Shown: piece after piece, positions 8,861-21,539 of the stretch | Layout: each line of letters begins with the position of its first letter | How positions within the stretch are numbered: the stretch's first letter is position 1 | Source: Lota lota | Taxonomy: Eukaryota > Chordata > Actinopteri > Gadiformes > Lotidae | Assembly: GCA_026745465.1 (NCBI GenBank) | Contig: JACYXH010000278.1 | Location: 3,340,100 to 3,404,099, forward strand | DNA: 64,000 nucleotides | Direction of reading: 5' to 3' | The notes under the pieces: model-generated | What the model was told of the DNA's origin: nothing | The model's input: the letters and a program-made list of their open reading frames with translations, nothing else | Database searches by the model: none | Translations under genes and position numbers: made by a program

Positions 8861-10270
8861 CAGGGGTGTCAATCATACGGCCCGCGGGCCAAAACCGGCC
8901 TGCCAGATGGTTCAATCAAGCCTTTGACAGTCACCGAGGAGTTCCTTGGGTTGGTACCTATGACGGATACTACAACAGCGGATGACATTATCAGCTCTCT
9001 CGTTGGAGCGCTGGACAGAGTCGGAGTGGACTGGTCCCTTGCCATCAATCTGGCTATAAATGGTGCGCCATCAATGATCGGGAGAAAAGCAGGCCTGACA
9101 AAATTAAGAGAGAAAGTAAAGGCCGCAAATGCAGGACAAGATTTTTGGACATTTCACTGTATTTTGCACCAGGAAGCATTGTGTTGCAAATCATTAAAAA
9201 TGGATCATGTCATGGAGGTGGTTGTCCGCACTGTTAATTTCATCCGAACAAGATGTTTGAATCACCGTCAGTTTAACAGTCTTCTCAGTGATAAAGACAT
9301 TACCCATGGCTTGCCAAACCACACTGAAGTACGGTGTTTAAGCCGAGGTGCCGTGCTGAAGCATTTCTTTGAGCTACGAGAGGAAATTGAACAGTTCATG
9401 GAGAAAAAAGGCAAACCAGTGAAGGAACTTAAATGCCCAGAATGGATAAAGGATCTTGCCTTTATGGTGGATATTACAGAGCACCTGAATAATCGTAACA
9501 AAATGTTGCAGGGCCGCCAAAATGTTGTCACGCAGTATTATGACAGCATATGCGCATTCAAGTTGAAACTGTCACTCTGGGAGACACAACTATCTAGCGG
9601 TGACACCGCTCATTTCCCTTGTCTAAGAGATGTGCGTGCGACCGGACTTAATGCTGACATGGATCAATACAAAGACAAGATTACAGGATTGCTGCGGGAG
9701 TTTGAGCGACCGTTTCAGGTCTTCGGTGAACTTGAGACAGAATTTGCATTTGCATCTCTCGCCATTCACAGTCAAGGCTTCTGATCTGCCTGCTGACATC
9801 CAACTCGAAATAATTGACTTGCAGTTTGATTCAGGTATGGACAAATTTGCCTTGTTGGGCTTGGACACATTTTATCAGTATCTCTTGCCAGGGTGCCCCA
9901 AATTAACATACTTGCTGCAAAGGTTTTATGCATGTTTGGGACTACCTATCTTTGTGAACATGTTTTCTCTGTAATGAAAATCAATAAAACAAAGCTGCGC
10001 TCAAGGCTAACACACTAGCACTTAAGTGACATTATGAAATTGGCTGCTACTCGGGATTTGACACGAGCAGCCGGTAGGCCGCAGTGAGATAAAGAGAGGG
10101 GAGGGGGTTAAACAGTGAGTAGGTCAAGTCTAATTCCTGTAATGCTCTTTAAGAGACGTTTTGCACTCTGAAGAATACAGTTCTGTGAAAAATAACATTT
10201 AAAGACCATGAACATTGTGCAGTATAATATCAGTAGGCAGCTTCAGCACAAAATAGTTTGGTCTGGTGTA
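8861..10270 (+). mobile_element. Internally deleted GTF2IRD2-like hAT (copy 2)
   Basis: The left end CAGGGGTGTCAATCATACGGCCC matches the left terminus of the complete copy at 26807. About 60 bp later it jumps to the codons for 'LTVTEEFL', skipping the zinc finger and N-terminal ~200 residues present in the full copy. The frame 8924-9784 holds 'FHCILHQEALCCKSLKMDH' and the 'TEVRCLSRGAVL' segment (full copy: RWLSRG). Near 9745 the frame shifts and continues ('SPFTVKASDLP', 'FYQYLLPGCPKL') to 'KINKTKLRSRL'. The 3' UTR matches 28970-29070, but the right terminus is absent. Confidence 0.8.
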
Positions 10271-10299
10271 GCACTATTGCTCATGCACTGCTATCACAT

Positions 10300-10429
10300 T
10301 TATACGGAGCCCCTAAGGGGACATGAGCAAAAAGAAAAAAAAGTTTAGTTTCATGTGCTCACGTGAAACTTTCATGTGAGCACGCAAAACCATTTCATGT
10401 ATGCGCATGAAATCCTCAGCAAAGAACTA
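10300..10429. repeat. Cluster of short palindromes (CATGTGAGCACG type)
   Basis: TTTCATGTGCTCACGTGAAAC (10349-10369) is close to a perfect palindrome centred on an ACGT/CACGTG core; it is followed by TTTCATGTGAGCACG and TTTCATGTATGCGCATGAAAT. These look like the remains of a small foldback element with a left part GGAGCCCCTAAGGGGACATGAGC. The CACTA-like element starts immediately to the right. Confidence 0.4.
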
Positions 10430-11896
10430 CACAGCAAAATCAAAAGTGTTGTATTTTCAGTGTTAGGGTTGAGTGTAAAAATATAGAGTTATTTCAACTC
10501 AGGTTTAGTGTTAATCAACTACAAGATAGTTATTCTTCAAAAATAGTTGGTGTTAATACAGGGAGTCAAATGTCTTATTCTGCAAACAACTCTACAGTGT
10601 TGATTTTACAATACAGCTAGTGTTAGCCATTACTCCCAGAAGTCTGCATGTGATCGTTTGAAAGAGGCGGGAGACTAACGTTAGTTAATAGCTAGACAGA
10701 CACTCTGACTATTTTCTGTGGACTGGACATGTAAGGACATCACTCCAAGTGTGACTAGGAAGATTTGTGTGTAAGTATGTCCAAGCAAATGTCTATACAT
10801 TACATTTTGATACCCAGTAGTGTGGATTTCTACAAGTAATGTTAACGTTGGCAAAGGTTTACTATCCTTGTTGGTTAGCTAAAATTAGCTAGCTATCCAG
10901 CTCACCATGGTTAGCTAACAGAATAGCATAAAAAAATGTTTAGCTAGCCAAATACTCTGTAGCCAAGTAGGATGAATAGTGATATTTTTCTCATTAAGAA
11001 ATTAGAATAATCAACAGACTGGTCCCGTCATGGCTAAAATTACCGAAGCTAACATTAAATCACAAAATAAGTGCAATGCTGTTATTTTTAGATTTAGTAA
11101 CAACTCCACGCTGTATTACAGTGGGTTAATGTGGGTAACGTAGTAACTAGCTAGCTAGCTAAGTCTAATGTGATATCGTGACTAGCGTTATATTATGAAC
11201 CTTGATTGATGCATTGGTAGAGCACAGACTTTTATTTTGAAGGAGGCTGCTTAGCTAGCTAGCTAGCTATGTTGTTAACTATTTTCTTCTCTTTTCGTTT
11301 TTACTGCTATTTCGACCACATGTGTTAATTAAATTGTTTAAACAAGCATATTGGGTTTCATATTAAGGTTAGACCCTTTTAAATTAAGTGAAATGTCTGG
11401 GGGTTATCGCGAAAGTATCGACAGCATTTTATTTTGACCGCACTGTTCCGTTAGCTTTACTTCCTCTTTGTGTTGGGACTTTTTGCGGTAAGCCACGTTT
11501 CTACTCTGCTCTTTCGTTTTTTTGGTTGAAATGTAAAGTTAAGTTATTTAAAACACACGGAAAGTTTGTGTTTTAACATTTTTACATAATCTGCTTGCAA
11601 TTTAAGTTACTTTCATGAATAAATCTGCGTTTTAGTAAAGACGTGCGGCTAACGTTAGGTAGGCCTTAGCTAGAATGTTCAGTCAATAATGTTTGCTAGC
11701 ATTTGTGTGTGTCGAAATCACGCGTGACCAGACAAACACAAATGTAAGAGGCCGAAGGAGTAGAGTCATTGAGAAATTCTAAATGTCAAAAATGTCTACA
11801 CAATGGAGATATGAAGAGATTTGCACACTTGCTGTTCTGGTCGACACTAAAACGTTAAATAGACGGTCTCGACTGTGCCACTCAGGCTCTTTTAAG

Positions 11897-12110
11897 TTAA
11901 AGGAATACGCCACCGTTTGTTGAAATTGGGTTATTAACCGTCTCCTCTATTTTTAAATAGGGTCACTTTTACTAAGGATACCATTCATTGCAACGGCACC
12001 GCCGGACAAGGACAATGCATGCACTGAGACAAAAATGCGTTTCCCACCTATATAAATATAGAGGAGATGGTGAATAACCCAATTCAACAAACTGTGGCGT
12101 ATTCCTTTAA
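11897..12110. mobile_element. TTAA-flanked foldback MITE, 214 bp
   Basis: Both ends are TTAAAGGAATACGCCAC, and the inverted arms continue for about 55 bp (GTTTGTTGAATTGGGTTATT...CTCCTCTAT) with few mismatches. The arms can pair into one long hairpin. The TTAA target points to a piggyBac- or Kolobok-type helper. The minus strand carries a 74-codon open frame that is only hairpin sequence. Confidence 0.8.
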
Positions 12111-12494
12111 CGATAGGAGAGGCGTTTTTTGATTTAAAATAATACAAGGCAGAATGATAGGATGATCCCTTCAACATGGGCGCTCAATGCAATCTTCGCA
12201 GAAGTCAAGGTGCTGCCACTCTCCCAAATTACCCGCATTATGTTAACACGTCCAACACAGACAATTTCCTCAAGGGGAGGGCCACGCATTCTCCAGGTCA
12301 GATTCTCTGGACATTTTTTTTTTAGTATGAAAGGGCCTTAAGTGACTTAAAATATTAGATGTCACATAAGCATGAAGCAAATTAATTTGATTTAGTCAGA
12401 CACTGTTGGGGCCAGTTGGTATAGTAAAGGCAAGGGAACAAAAAAAAAGTTGTAGACTTTTCATGAATGTTTGTTGTTTTCTTTGTAGGACAAA

Positions 12495-15400
12495 ATGTTA
12501 GTCAAGGTGAGATTTGGTTCAAGTCAGAAATATGTGAAGGTGGCAGAGACCGAAGGCGGCTATGAAGACTACAATACATTTATTCAGAAAGGTTGGTACT
12601 ACTTTTTTTGTCGTATCTGTTTGGAGTGAACTAATTATTTGCTTGAATGTCAGTTCATGTTATAATGTGATTTTAATATTAATTTAACATTTATATAAAG
12701 TATTCTGCACACTGCTCAGAAATTATAAGTGTCAATATAAGTTTACAAAGGACCATTTTTTCTAAATCTGATATTCTCTCAGTAAAAGGAAAGCTAGGTC
12801 TTCCTGTACAGACAGAGTTGCACTTGACAGATAAATCAGGGACAGAGGTGGATGCAGATGTGTTTGAGGAACGTTTACAAGCGGGGGACCTTACCATCAA
12901 TGTGTCGACAGAAAGGTCTACAGGTAAGACTTAGCTCTGTTAGGGAAAAATGAGGATCGTGAACTGTATGTACTGTTTTACTGATGAGTATTGTAGAGAT
13001 GTGAAGGTTTAACCCATTTGTGTATTTCTTTTAACTGTCTTGCAGTTGTGCTTCAACAAGATCTAGCAGAAATTTCTTTTGAGTCGAATGTGTCGGACAC
13101 CTTATCCTCTGTGCCATCTGATTCATCTGATGCAACAATAATTCTTGAGAAAGATTGGGGAATGAAAAGGACCCACGCCGATCGGGAATCAGCAGAAGCG
13201 GTATATAGCTAATAACATTTTTTTTAATGTATGACATTAGTTTATAAAACTGAAACACAAAGATATTGTGCAGACGAGCTGTGGTCTTTTTGCAGTAAAG
13301 GTAAACATGATAACTTATTGTCTGATTCTTTTTATTTTTAGATGGTGAGAGATATTCTTCAGTCCAAGCCAGGTGGAGAAAAAGTGTTGCATGAATATGA
13401 CAAAACGAAGACACTGACGGATGGTACACGGCGACGTATGATAAACCTACTGGTGGCTGACATGATTGAAGTTCATGGGTCAGCATTTTATGTTCACTGC
13501 TGCCAATATGAAATCAACAAATATTTTTTCATAGAATAAGATGTGCACTTGTTAAAGAACCCTGTTCCATTATTAAAAGCTATTTAATTATTGTGGTCTC
13601 CTATTGCTCATTAAAAATGGGCTTATGCTAACAGATTTGTGGCAGAATAATTAAACAAAACTTGGTACCGGAGCAAAAAAGTAATCTCTGGAGCAAAACT
13701 ATTGAAGCAATTAAATTATACAAATTAATTAGCCAATGGGATCACATCCCTGAAAAAAAAAACGGGCCAGTGTATGATCAGTGTGGAAGAAGCAAGGGAA
13801 TTGTAAACAAAAAGAGTAATAGTTATCATGATAACACAAATCATTTGTTTGCATTAATGAGGTCTTAGTCTTTTTTTTTTTGCTTTATTCTTAATAAAAA
13901 TAATTCTTATTTTAGTTTGACATTTAAGATGCTTTGATTATTTGACACAAAAGCTAATTTCTATACTTGTATACAATTTTTTTAAAGCTTGAAAAAGACC
14001 GTTTTACTACTTTTAAAGGAGGATCCCACCAACCTATGTGCGAACAAAATACGCTCTTGGCATCATCACCCTATTTCCTTACCTCAGTGATCCTTACTCA
14101 AAAAATGGATATGTAAGTTTGTAAATGAATGGCTTATACTATAATTTATGCAGGGAGGTTATTCAGAATTTTACTTGTATTGACCCATCAGTTATGTTTA
14201 GTTTTATTCTTTCTTCTCTAATTTTACAGGAGCACTTCTATGATGCTGACAGTGGATCTGGTTATTTGGCCTGGAGGATAAAGACAGTCCAGCGCACCAC
14301 TGCAGTTCAGTCCCGGAGATGCTCAACCACCACTACCTATAAAGATGGTCCGAAGAGCAAGAGGGATTTTCTCCTAACTGACAAGCAACTGTTTGGCGAG
14401 GAATGCCGCGAGGCAATCTCTATATTGAAGCATACAACCGATGAATCTGTTGTCTTAGAGAAAATGAGGGAAACATTTCAATACCATCAGAAACTAGTTC
14501 AAGACCAGCAAAACTCCTCAACAGTCCTGGATGTTTTCCCACGTTTTCTCGATACACCCGGCTTGGTAAGAAATGTATATGGTTTAGGCCTAGTTTATTT
14601 ATTTTTAAAGTGAACAATGTGTATTTAAGGTTTACACTTTCAGTTAAACAAGCATAAAAATACTGAAAATGTGTGGATGGTTGCAAGGACTTAAGGAGTT
14701 TCTTTTGTAGATTAACCAAGACTTCACCATGATGTTTGGAGAGGAGGTTTCTGCCAGATTCTTGGCAAAATGGCTCACTTACTTCAAACCCAGGATCCTG
14801 GCAGACTGCAAGAATTCTAATGAGTATGTTGAAGACCTCTTGTCTGGGCATCAATCCTCAGATGAGTCTGGTAAGCATTGCTCATTATCCTTTTAAAACA
14901 TTAATTTAATTTCACATAAGTCTTTCTTACAATCTTCTACTTTGTTCTGCTTTACCCCTAGGCTGGGACAGTGACCTGTAAAGCATCCAACTGCTGGTTC
15001 ACCTACTTCCCCCTACTGCAAAAGGACCCAAGAAGAGTCCTAAAATTAGCTCACATCAAGCAGTCAAACATGTTGTGAGATATTTGAGGGTATGCAATGT
15101 TTTAATATGCTTTTTAATTTAGTTCTTTTCACAAAGCCACTTTTTGTGAAGAGGCGCATACGTTTTAGTAATGTAATGGACCATTAAAGCGGTTCCTCAT
15201 GGTTCCTTTTTTCCAGATTGGCGCCAGTGTTGAGATCTTCCTTGAGAGTTTGGAACCAGGACAGCCCATCCTCCTGTGTGTCGGTGAACAGAAGAACAAC
15301 CTCCAAAGATTCTACATCATTGTTGACCATAAGGCCATCCCTTGCAAGGCTCAGACATCCCTGGCAGCTTTCGATGAACTCTTCAAGGCCCACTTCGTCT

Positions 15401-15540
15401 TCAGTGTTAACTACCAAGAATCCCTTAACAGCTTCTACACATTCATCCAAACCACTGTGTTCAACATTGATGTGGGAAGTACCAAGGAAAGTCCCCGTGT
15501 GAAGGAGCTCAGAGCAAGACTGCTGAACACAAGTATCTGA
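12495..15540 (+). CDS. SAMD3-like accessory protein of the CACTA-like element (one nonsense codon)
   Basis: Nine exons, 12495-12591, 12783-12923, 13046-13200, 13342-13478, 14019-14112, 14230-14565, 14711-14870, 14962-15089 and 15217-15540, have GT/AG borders and fully consistent phases, for a protein of about 520 residues. Visible parts: an N-terminal ubiquitin/PB1-like beta module (MLVKVRFGSSQKYVKV), an acidic serine-rich linker, 'PPTYVRTKYALGIITLFPYL', 'GYLAWRIKTVQR', and a C-terminal 'AAFDELFKAHFVFSVNY...ESPRVKELRARL'. Such proteins are widely annotated in fish as sterile-alpha-motif-domain-3-like; their function is not known to me. The only disruption is TAA (14979-14981) in exon 8, with matching sequence continuing after it. 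Conserved splicing implies recent constraint or youth. Confidence 0.65.
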
Positions 15541-15554
15541 GGTGACACACATCT

Positions 15555-17982
15555 TTGGATGCAAATATGTTGATTTGTTTTATCTGCAAGTTACACCACA
15601 GAAGTTCTTCGTTGCTTTGTCAGCATTTGAGATTTTACCATGGTTTATATCCAGGAAAGACATTACGTTTGAAATGTGGACAGCCGGGATGTTCTTCATT
15701 ATTTTGCACTTATTCAGGGTTCAAGAAACACCTTATTCGTTTGCACCGGGACACTGTTTCAACAAATACTGTTTACAATATGGACACTCAAATAATAGAT
15801 GAGCCTTCAACTTCTAATGCAGTCTGTACAGACATTCCAGTAACCAACAAGATCTCTGTTGACAAGCATCATTTGGTAAACATGTGTGGTTCTGTTGTAG
15901 CACAGTTGCAATCATTAGGTGTTGCTGAGAGCACTATCCAAGCAATGGTAGGGTCAATGGAAGAACTTGTAAATTATATTCACAGCCAAGCAAGAGATGC
16001 GGTTCTCAACTGTACTTCAGAGATTCAAGGAACAGACTTTGAAAAAAAGCTAGACAGTTGTTTTGAACAACTACAAAATCCTTTCTCAGTCTTAAATACA
16101 GGAGCCAAACGACAGACGATTTTCAAGGAAAAGTGGGAAATAGTTGAACCTGTTGAGTATGTTCTTGGGGTGAGATTCGATGTACGTAGAGATCGAACAA
16201 CAGGAGTTTACAATCAGATCCCTGTAACTGATAAGTTTGTGTATGTGCCCATCTTAGGAACCCTGAAGTCTATGTTCAAAAATAGTGAACTATGTGAGTT
16301 TTCTGCAGGCCAAACAAGAGGAAGAAGGTATTTTTTAATATATAAGTGATGGTTCATACTTCAAAAAAAATGAATTAATTTGCCAGCAAAAACATGCTTT
16401 ACAGATTCAACTGTATTATGATGATTTCGAGACCGCAAATCCCTTAGGATCGAAGAAGGGGATACACAAACTTGGTTGTATTTACTTTATATTGCGGAAC
16501 CTGCCACCAAAATACCATTCTGTGTTGATGAATATTCATGTTGTGGCACTTTTTCATTCACAAGACCTGACAAAGTATGGATTTGATGAAATACTGAAGC
16601 CTCTCGTTGATGATGTTAAAAAACTAGAAAATGAAGGAATCGAAGTGCCTTTCTCTGACTCACCATTGCTAGGGTCTGTTATTCAAGTAACTGGTGATAA
16701 CCTTGGTTTACACGGGCTGTTTGGTCTTTTGCTGCAACATATTGTTGTAGATTTTGTTTAACCACTAAGGAAAAGTTTCAATTTGTTTTCACTGAAGATC
16801 CTCCTGGCTTGATTTTTCGTACAAAATAAATCCATGCAGAACATTGTTCAGCTCTACACGAAAACCCTATGTTGGTGACAACATTTGGTGTCTAGAAGAC
16901 ATGCTTGCTCAATACATTGCGTTTTTTTCACACCTCTGACAACTATGCAGTTGACATCATGCATGACTTGCTTGAAGGTGAACTGAAACGAACTGAAACT
17001 TGTCTTTCAATACCTTGTCAAGGAGAAACTTTTATCTTTGGAATCATTGTCACAGAGAATTCAAAGTTTCAACTATGGTTATACTGAGAGAAGAAACAGG
17101 CCAAGTGGGTTGAAAATGGATGAGGGCAAAGATCTTGGATTGAATGCTATTCAGTCATGGTGCCTTGTGCGAAACGCTCCTCTCATTTTTGGTGATCTAG
17201 TTGAAAGAGATAACAGTTATTGGAACCTGCTCCTCCTCTTGCTTCAAATCGTGAATATAGTGTTTTCACCAGTTGTTACTAACGGTATGACATATTATCT
17301 GAAGCATTTAATGAATGATCATCACAAGCTATTCAAATCTTTGTTTCCTGAGAAAAAACTTATTCCAAAGCATCATTTTATGATCCATTACCCAAGGTGT
17401 ATTCGTAAAATAGGCCCACTCCTTCATGTGTGGTGCATGAGGTTTGAGGCCAAACACAATTTTTTAAAAAGATCTGTCAAGAATTTCAAAAATATAACAA
17501 AAGCATTGGTCAAACAACACCAGAGACAGCTAGCTTATCACTGGGAGAATTTTAATTTTCAGAGGTTTGAGTTTGGTCCAGTAAGGAAGGAAGTTATCGA
17601 TAGCTTGGAGGGTGGTGAGGCTTTAATTGCAATGTTAAATGTGAATGCATACTCAGATGTGTCAACTACCAATTGGGTGAAGAACTATGGAACAGAGTAT
17701 CAAATTGGTATGTTTGTTTGTATTAAAACAAATATGGAAGTTCCTGTTTTTGGAAAGATCACGAGTATCATCATAAATGAAGATCAAGCTTTCATTTTGA
17801 CTTGCACAGTTGATACTCTCTATTTTGATGAGCATTTCGGTGCTTACTGTATCGAGGAAAGGGATGATTCATTTTCTGTTATTTCTATTGATGAGTTGAT
17901 TTATTATAGACCCTATGATAAACAGTTCTCTAATGAGATGGATGAAAAAATATACATTGTGCCGCATTGCCATGTTGTGTGA
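15555..17982 (+). pseudogene. CACTA/EnSpm-like transposase, decayed
   Basis: Frame 15555-16349 opens with two C2H2-like fingers (CFICKLHHRSSSLLCQHLRFYH; LKCGQPGCSSLF...HLIRLH). After a frameshift near 16340 come 'QIQLYYDDFETANPLGS', 'VTGDNLGLHGLFGL' and, in another frame, 'DNYAVDIMHDLLEG', the D-x-x-H-D pattern of CACTA transposases. After another shift, 17038-17982 has 'GLNAIQSWCLVRN', 'HHFMIHYPRCIRKIGPLLH' and 'WCMRFEAKHNF', like the region following the catalytic core (DUF4218-like). At least three frameshifts and several stops (16762-16900) make it inactive. It lies on the same strand just 14 bp past the SAMD3-like gene, but its frame differs. Confidence 0.65.
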
Positions 17983-18055
17983 CCCGTGGTATTTTGTGTG
18001 ACCCGTGCTATTGTTTTGTGTGACCCGTACTGTTGTTTTATGTGACCTGTGCTAT
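17983..18055. repeat. Short tandem repeat TGTGTGACCCGTGCTATTGTTT
   Basis: About four imperfect ~22-bp units directly follow the transposase stop and end at the left border of the ISL2EU-type element. Confidence 0.6.
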
Positions 18056-18168
18056 AGGCTCTGTGCACCAGCGTAGTGACAACTTCCGCTTTTGTCTAGA
18101 AGTCGGCATTGCAGTTTCCGGTTTACTTCCTGTTCTCATCCGCATTAGTAAACACCTAAACTCACAAG

Positions 18169-19904
18169 ATGAGTGATGCTGCTGTACGGAAAAAGAAGAA
18201 ATATAATGTACGTGACTCATTTAAGTTTCAAGGTACTGTGGGTGGGTCTAAAGAGCACTGTTGTGTGCCACTTTGCTCGGCTTCAGGTCGTTATAATAGC
18301 CATTTGAGCTTCCACCGCTTCCCGAAAGACAGCGGTCTCCGTTCGCGATGGCTCCACAAAATAATGAGGGTGGAATTTTCGGTGACCCCCCACACCAAGG
18401 TATGCAGCCGACATTTCCAAGACCATGAAATCCTCACTACAGCTAAAGGTAGACGGGTTTTAGCAGCAGGCTCTGTTCCTTCATTATTTGAGTGGAATAA
18501 TTATATGAAGAAGTCACGGGCCGGTGTTTGATAGCGCCGATCTCGACCACCAAGTCCGGAACCTGATCCGTCGGATCCTGAGGAGGATATCGAGCAACCC
18601 GTCATGGTCCCGATGGTCGTGGACCACGACTATGGGGCCAGCGGTACCGTATGTTTGGACCGGGAGCAGTATGAAGATATGTTGAGGGAACTCGAGGCGT
18701 TAAGAGAGCAGCTCCAAACGTATCATCTTAACAACTGCTTTGGACTAAAACGGTTCGCTTCGTCTCCTGAAGACATCAGATTTTACACCAGGTAAGATAG
18801 TTATATCAACATATTTTCAAAACTGATTGCGTTATGTTATGTAATTATTTCCTCTTTCTTCTTAATACTATTATTGACCTCGTATGACAAGACAACTAAT
18901 TTCAATTGTAATACTTTACTTTAGATTCGCCTCATACGAGCATCTGATGGCGTTCTGGAACCTGATCGAGGCAGCAACAGCCAAAATAGTTAGGGTCACC
19001 AGAGCAAAGAAAACATACGCCACTAGCACAACAACGGAAAGCCCTTTAACCAGACCAACTGTAAGTACGCAATCTCCCCCAAAACCGATGCCTAAGCATT
19101 AAAAATGTGTTCTTTGAACTATCACTCATTAAACACTTCTCCCCCCCAGAAACTGCTGCCAATAGATGAGCTCTTCCTCTTCCTGACATACCTGTCCACT
19201 GGCTGTACCCAGAGGGAGTTGGGTCATAGATTTAACATCCACCGAGCAACAGTCAGCCGAATCATTGTGACCTGGGCCAACTTCCTCTATAGCTTACTGG
19301 GCTCAGTCTGTATATGGATGTCTCCCGCAGCTGTGAAGGCCCATCTTCTGCACGACTTTGATGGCAGCTACAATGACACACAAGTAGTCCTCGACTGTAC
19401 AGAGCTACGTTGTCAAACGCCTTCATCCATGCTCCTTCAGAGCGAAGTTTTCTCCAACTACAAGTCCCACTGCACCTTTAAGGCCATGGTGGGCATGTCC
19501 CCTCACGGAGCCCTGACTTTTGTATCAGCACTCTTTGAGGGTTCCATGAGTGACAAGGAGGTGTTTCGTCAGTCAGGGATTACACCACTCTTGAAGCCTG
19601 ACATGGCCATCATGGTTGACAAGGGATTCTTGGTGGATGACCTTGTACCTGGGACTGTTCATCGTCCTGCCTTCCTCTCCAAGAGGGCCCAAATGTCAGA
19701 GGTGGATGTTCTGAAGACGCAGTCAATTGCCCGTTTGAGGGTGCATGTTGAGAGGATGATCAGAAGAGTTAAAGAAATTAACTCTTTCGTAGCACTATCC
19801 CTCTCTCCATTGCAGGGAGCATAAACCAACTCTTCACTGTCGCTTGTCTCCTCTCAAATTACCAGAATGGACCTCTCGTCAAGAAATGGAGATATGAAGT
19901 TTGA
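18169..19904 (+). pseudogene. THAP-domain DDE transposase (DDE_Tnp_4 type)
   Basis: Exons 18169-18791, 18925-19060 and 19150-19904. The N-terminus is a THAP zinc finger: 'CCVPLCSASGRYNSHLSFHRFP' with C-x-x-x-C, a tryptophan (RSRWLHK), then 'KVCSRHF' completing C2CH, and the closing 'VPSLF' of the AVPTIF box. Two adjacent stops (TGA TAG, 18529-18534) interrupt exon 1 in frame. Exon 3 has an HTH ('GCTQRELGHRFNIHRATVSRII') and a DDE core: 'VVLDCTEL' (D), 'IMVDKGF' (D), 'RVHVERMI' (E). A frameshift near 19795 makes the apparent stop at 19822; the true end 'GPLVKKWRYEV' runs to 19904. All three catalytic acids remain. It would cut and join the element ends in the nucleus. Confidence 0.8.
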
Positions 19905-20666
19905 TTTCAGTTTCAATTTAAATGACTATAGTGTGATTTTTGCAATGATCTGTACCAATACTTCATTCAGAATGGTTTGACACATATTTTGCCTTTACCA
20001 AATATTGCGCACCCCCCTGTGATTTGGATATTGTGCTAGTTCATGTTGCGGTTTTGATACAATAGCGATTAATTGTGCAGCCCTATTGATAACTATATTG
20101 TTCTGTTAAACATAAAATTATCATTTTGTAAATTGCCAAGTCTTGACTGTTTATTTTTCATGACAACTTGAAGGTGCAACAAATTCAATCACAGGCATGC
20201 CATAGTTAGTTCTTTACAGTTGTTAAAAGGGGCAGTTCACCCCCAAAAATTCCCTCTTATCTGTAGTGCTACAGAAGTCTGCCTCCTCTTGAGTACAATG
20301 GTAATAAATGGCTGGTCTTTTTCTTGGTGCTCACAGCACCCAAAACATTTTATTATTATTATAATAAATGCACAAACTTACTAAAATTTTTCATAAAAAC
20401 ATGAACATCATAAAAACATGCCATTAAAAGTGAAAATTACAAAACACCGCATAGAATATTGGATTTTTATCTCACTCCTGAAGCATTACTAGGGACTGAC
20501 ATTGAGAATTAGCTTCGGCTAAAATGTTACACCCACTGAGGCCTTTGTAGAGTGTGCTCCTGAGTGGAACATAAAACTTACATGAATGGAAAGTAGCATA
20601 TCCACACAGGTATTTTAATTCAAACATGCACCACATTGTAATACATTTACAATATTCAGGTTTTAC
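19905..20666. other. Gene-free interval with MITE ends
   Basis: Contains a terminal piece of a fish hAT-N-like repeat (AATTGTGCAGCCCTA, near 20066-20082; its partner end is at 34018-34450) and a left-end-like motif TTAAAAGGGGCAGTTCACCCC (20224-20244). The YqaJ nuclease core expected here on the minus strand is missing, so this region probably replaced it by deletion and later insertions. Confidence 0.5.
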
Positions 20667-21539
20667 CTTACACCATCTGTTGTTGCTCTACACTTTGGTT
20701 TAGCGGAAAGCACAGCCATCTTATCCACAGGGGCCGGTTTTATGCCCTGTCAAGTTATGCAATTATACAGTTTGAGATAAAATAGAGTTAGAAAATATAT
20801 ACAACAACTCTGTAACTACAGTGCAAACATACCAAAGTTCTGGGCTTGTGCCACTGCTGTTCTCCCTTAGTACAGCTTAACACAGGAGGGACCACTGGCA
20901 CATTCAGTTGAGAGTAATGTGCTGACTGGAACAGCAAAGCGACACAGTGGTTGCATAATGCTGCTCCAGCAACACATGTGCAGCTGTGATGTAACAGCTC
21001 CACCGGACTGGAATCTTTCAGTACCACCAGCATAAGTAAAATGTCATAGTAAATACTTATTTATCTTAGCTTGGTCACTGTTTGGCTGAACCTGAACTTG
21101 TTCTTGTACTTATCAATCCTAACTTCACCATACACTCAAACTGTGAGGTTTCTCAGCTTTCCTCATGGACCTGTAGCACAATGCCCTGACCACGACTTCC
21201 CCTGTGTCCTGATCTTAATTAGAAACTGAGAGGGGCAGAAAATACAAATGATAATACAAAAAAACAGACAGTTTGCGTTTAAAATTAAGAAAAACAAGCT
21301 TCTATACTACACTAAAAAATGAACACGTCGCTAACTAGCTAGCTAGCTTAGCCGCTAGCCGGCCGGTACACCGCATTAAACTAGTTACCCTCGTAGTTGT
21401 GCAGATATCTCGATACGTAGAGTTTGGATCCCTTGTTGCGCTTGCTTGTTGGAGCAGGGGACCAGGCATCAACGACTCGATGGACATCACTGATACTTAT
21501 TTTAGGCAGGTCTTGTAAACATCTACTAAAAACTAACAT
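20667..21539 (-). pseudogene. SWIM/YqaJ-type second protein of the ISL2EU element, truncated
   Basis: Three minus-strand exons are readable. First, 21539-21389: ATG (21539) with 'SDVHRVVDAWSPAP' and 'SKRNKGSKLYVSRYLHNY', a donor following. Second, about 21033-20833: 'VVLKDSSPVELLHHSCTCVAGAALCNHCVALL', a SWIM zinc finger (C-x-C...C-x-H), then 'CTKGEQQWHKPRT' and a GT donor. Third, 20746-20667: 'GIKPAPVDKMAVLSAKPK', with AG and GT borders. The segment between the first and second exons and the YqaJ exonuclease domain beyond the third are gone. In intact elements this protein is transcribed toward the transposase, as here. Confidence 0.7.

Noticed and set aside
19905..20666. YqaJ nuclease core expected on the minus strand
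   Set aside because: Looked for the YqaJ catalytic stretch downstream of the GIKPAPVDK exon and found none; the region holds MITE ends instead.
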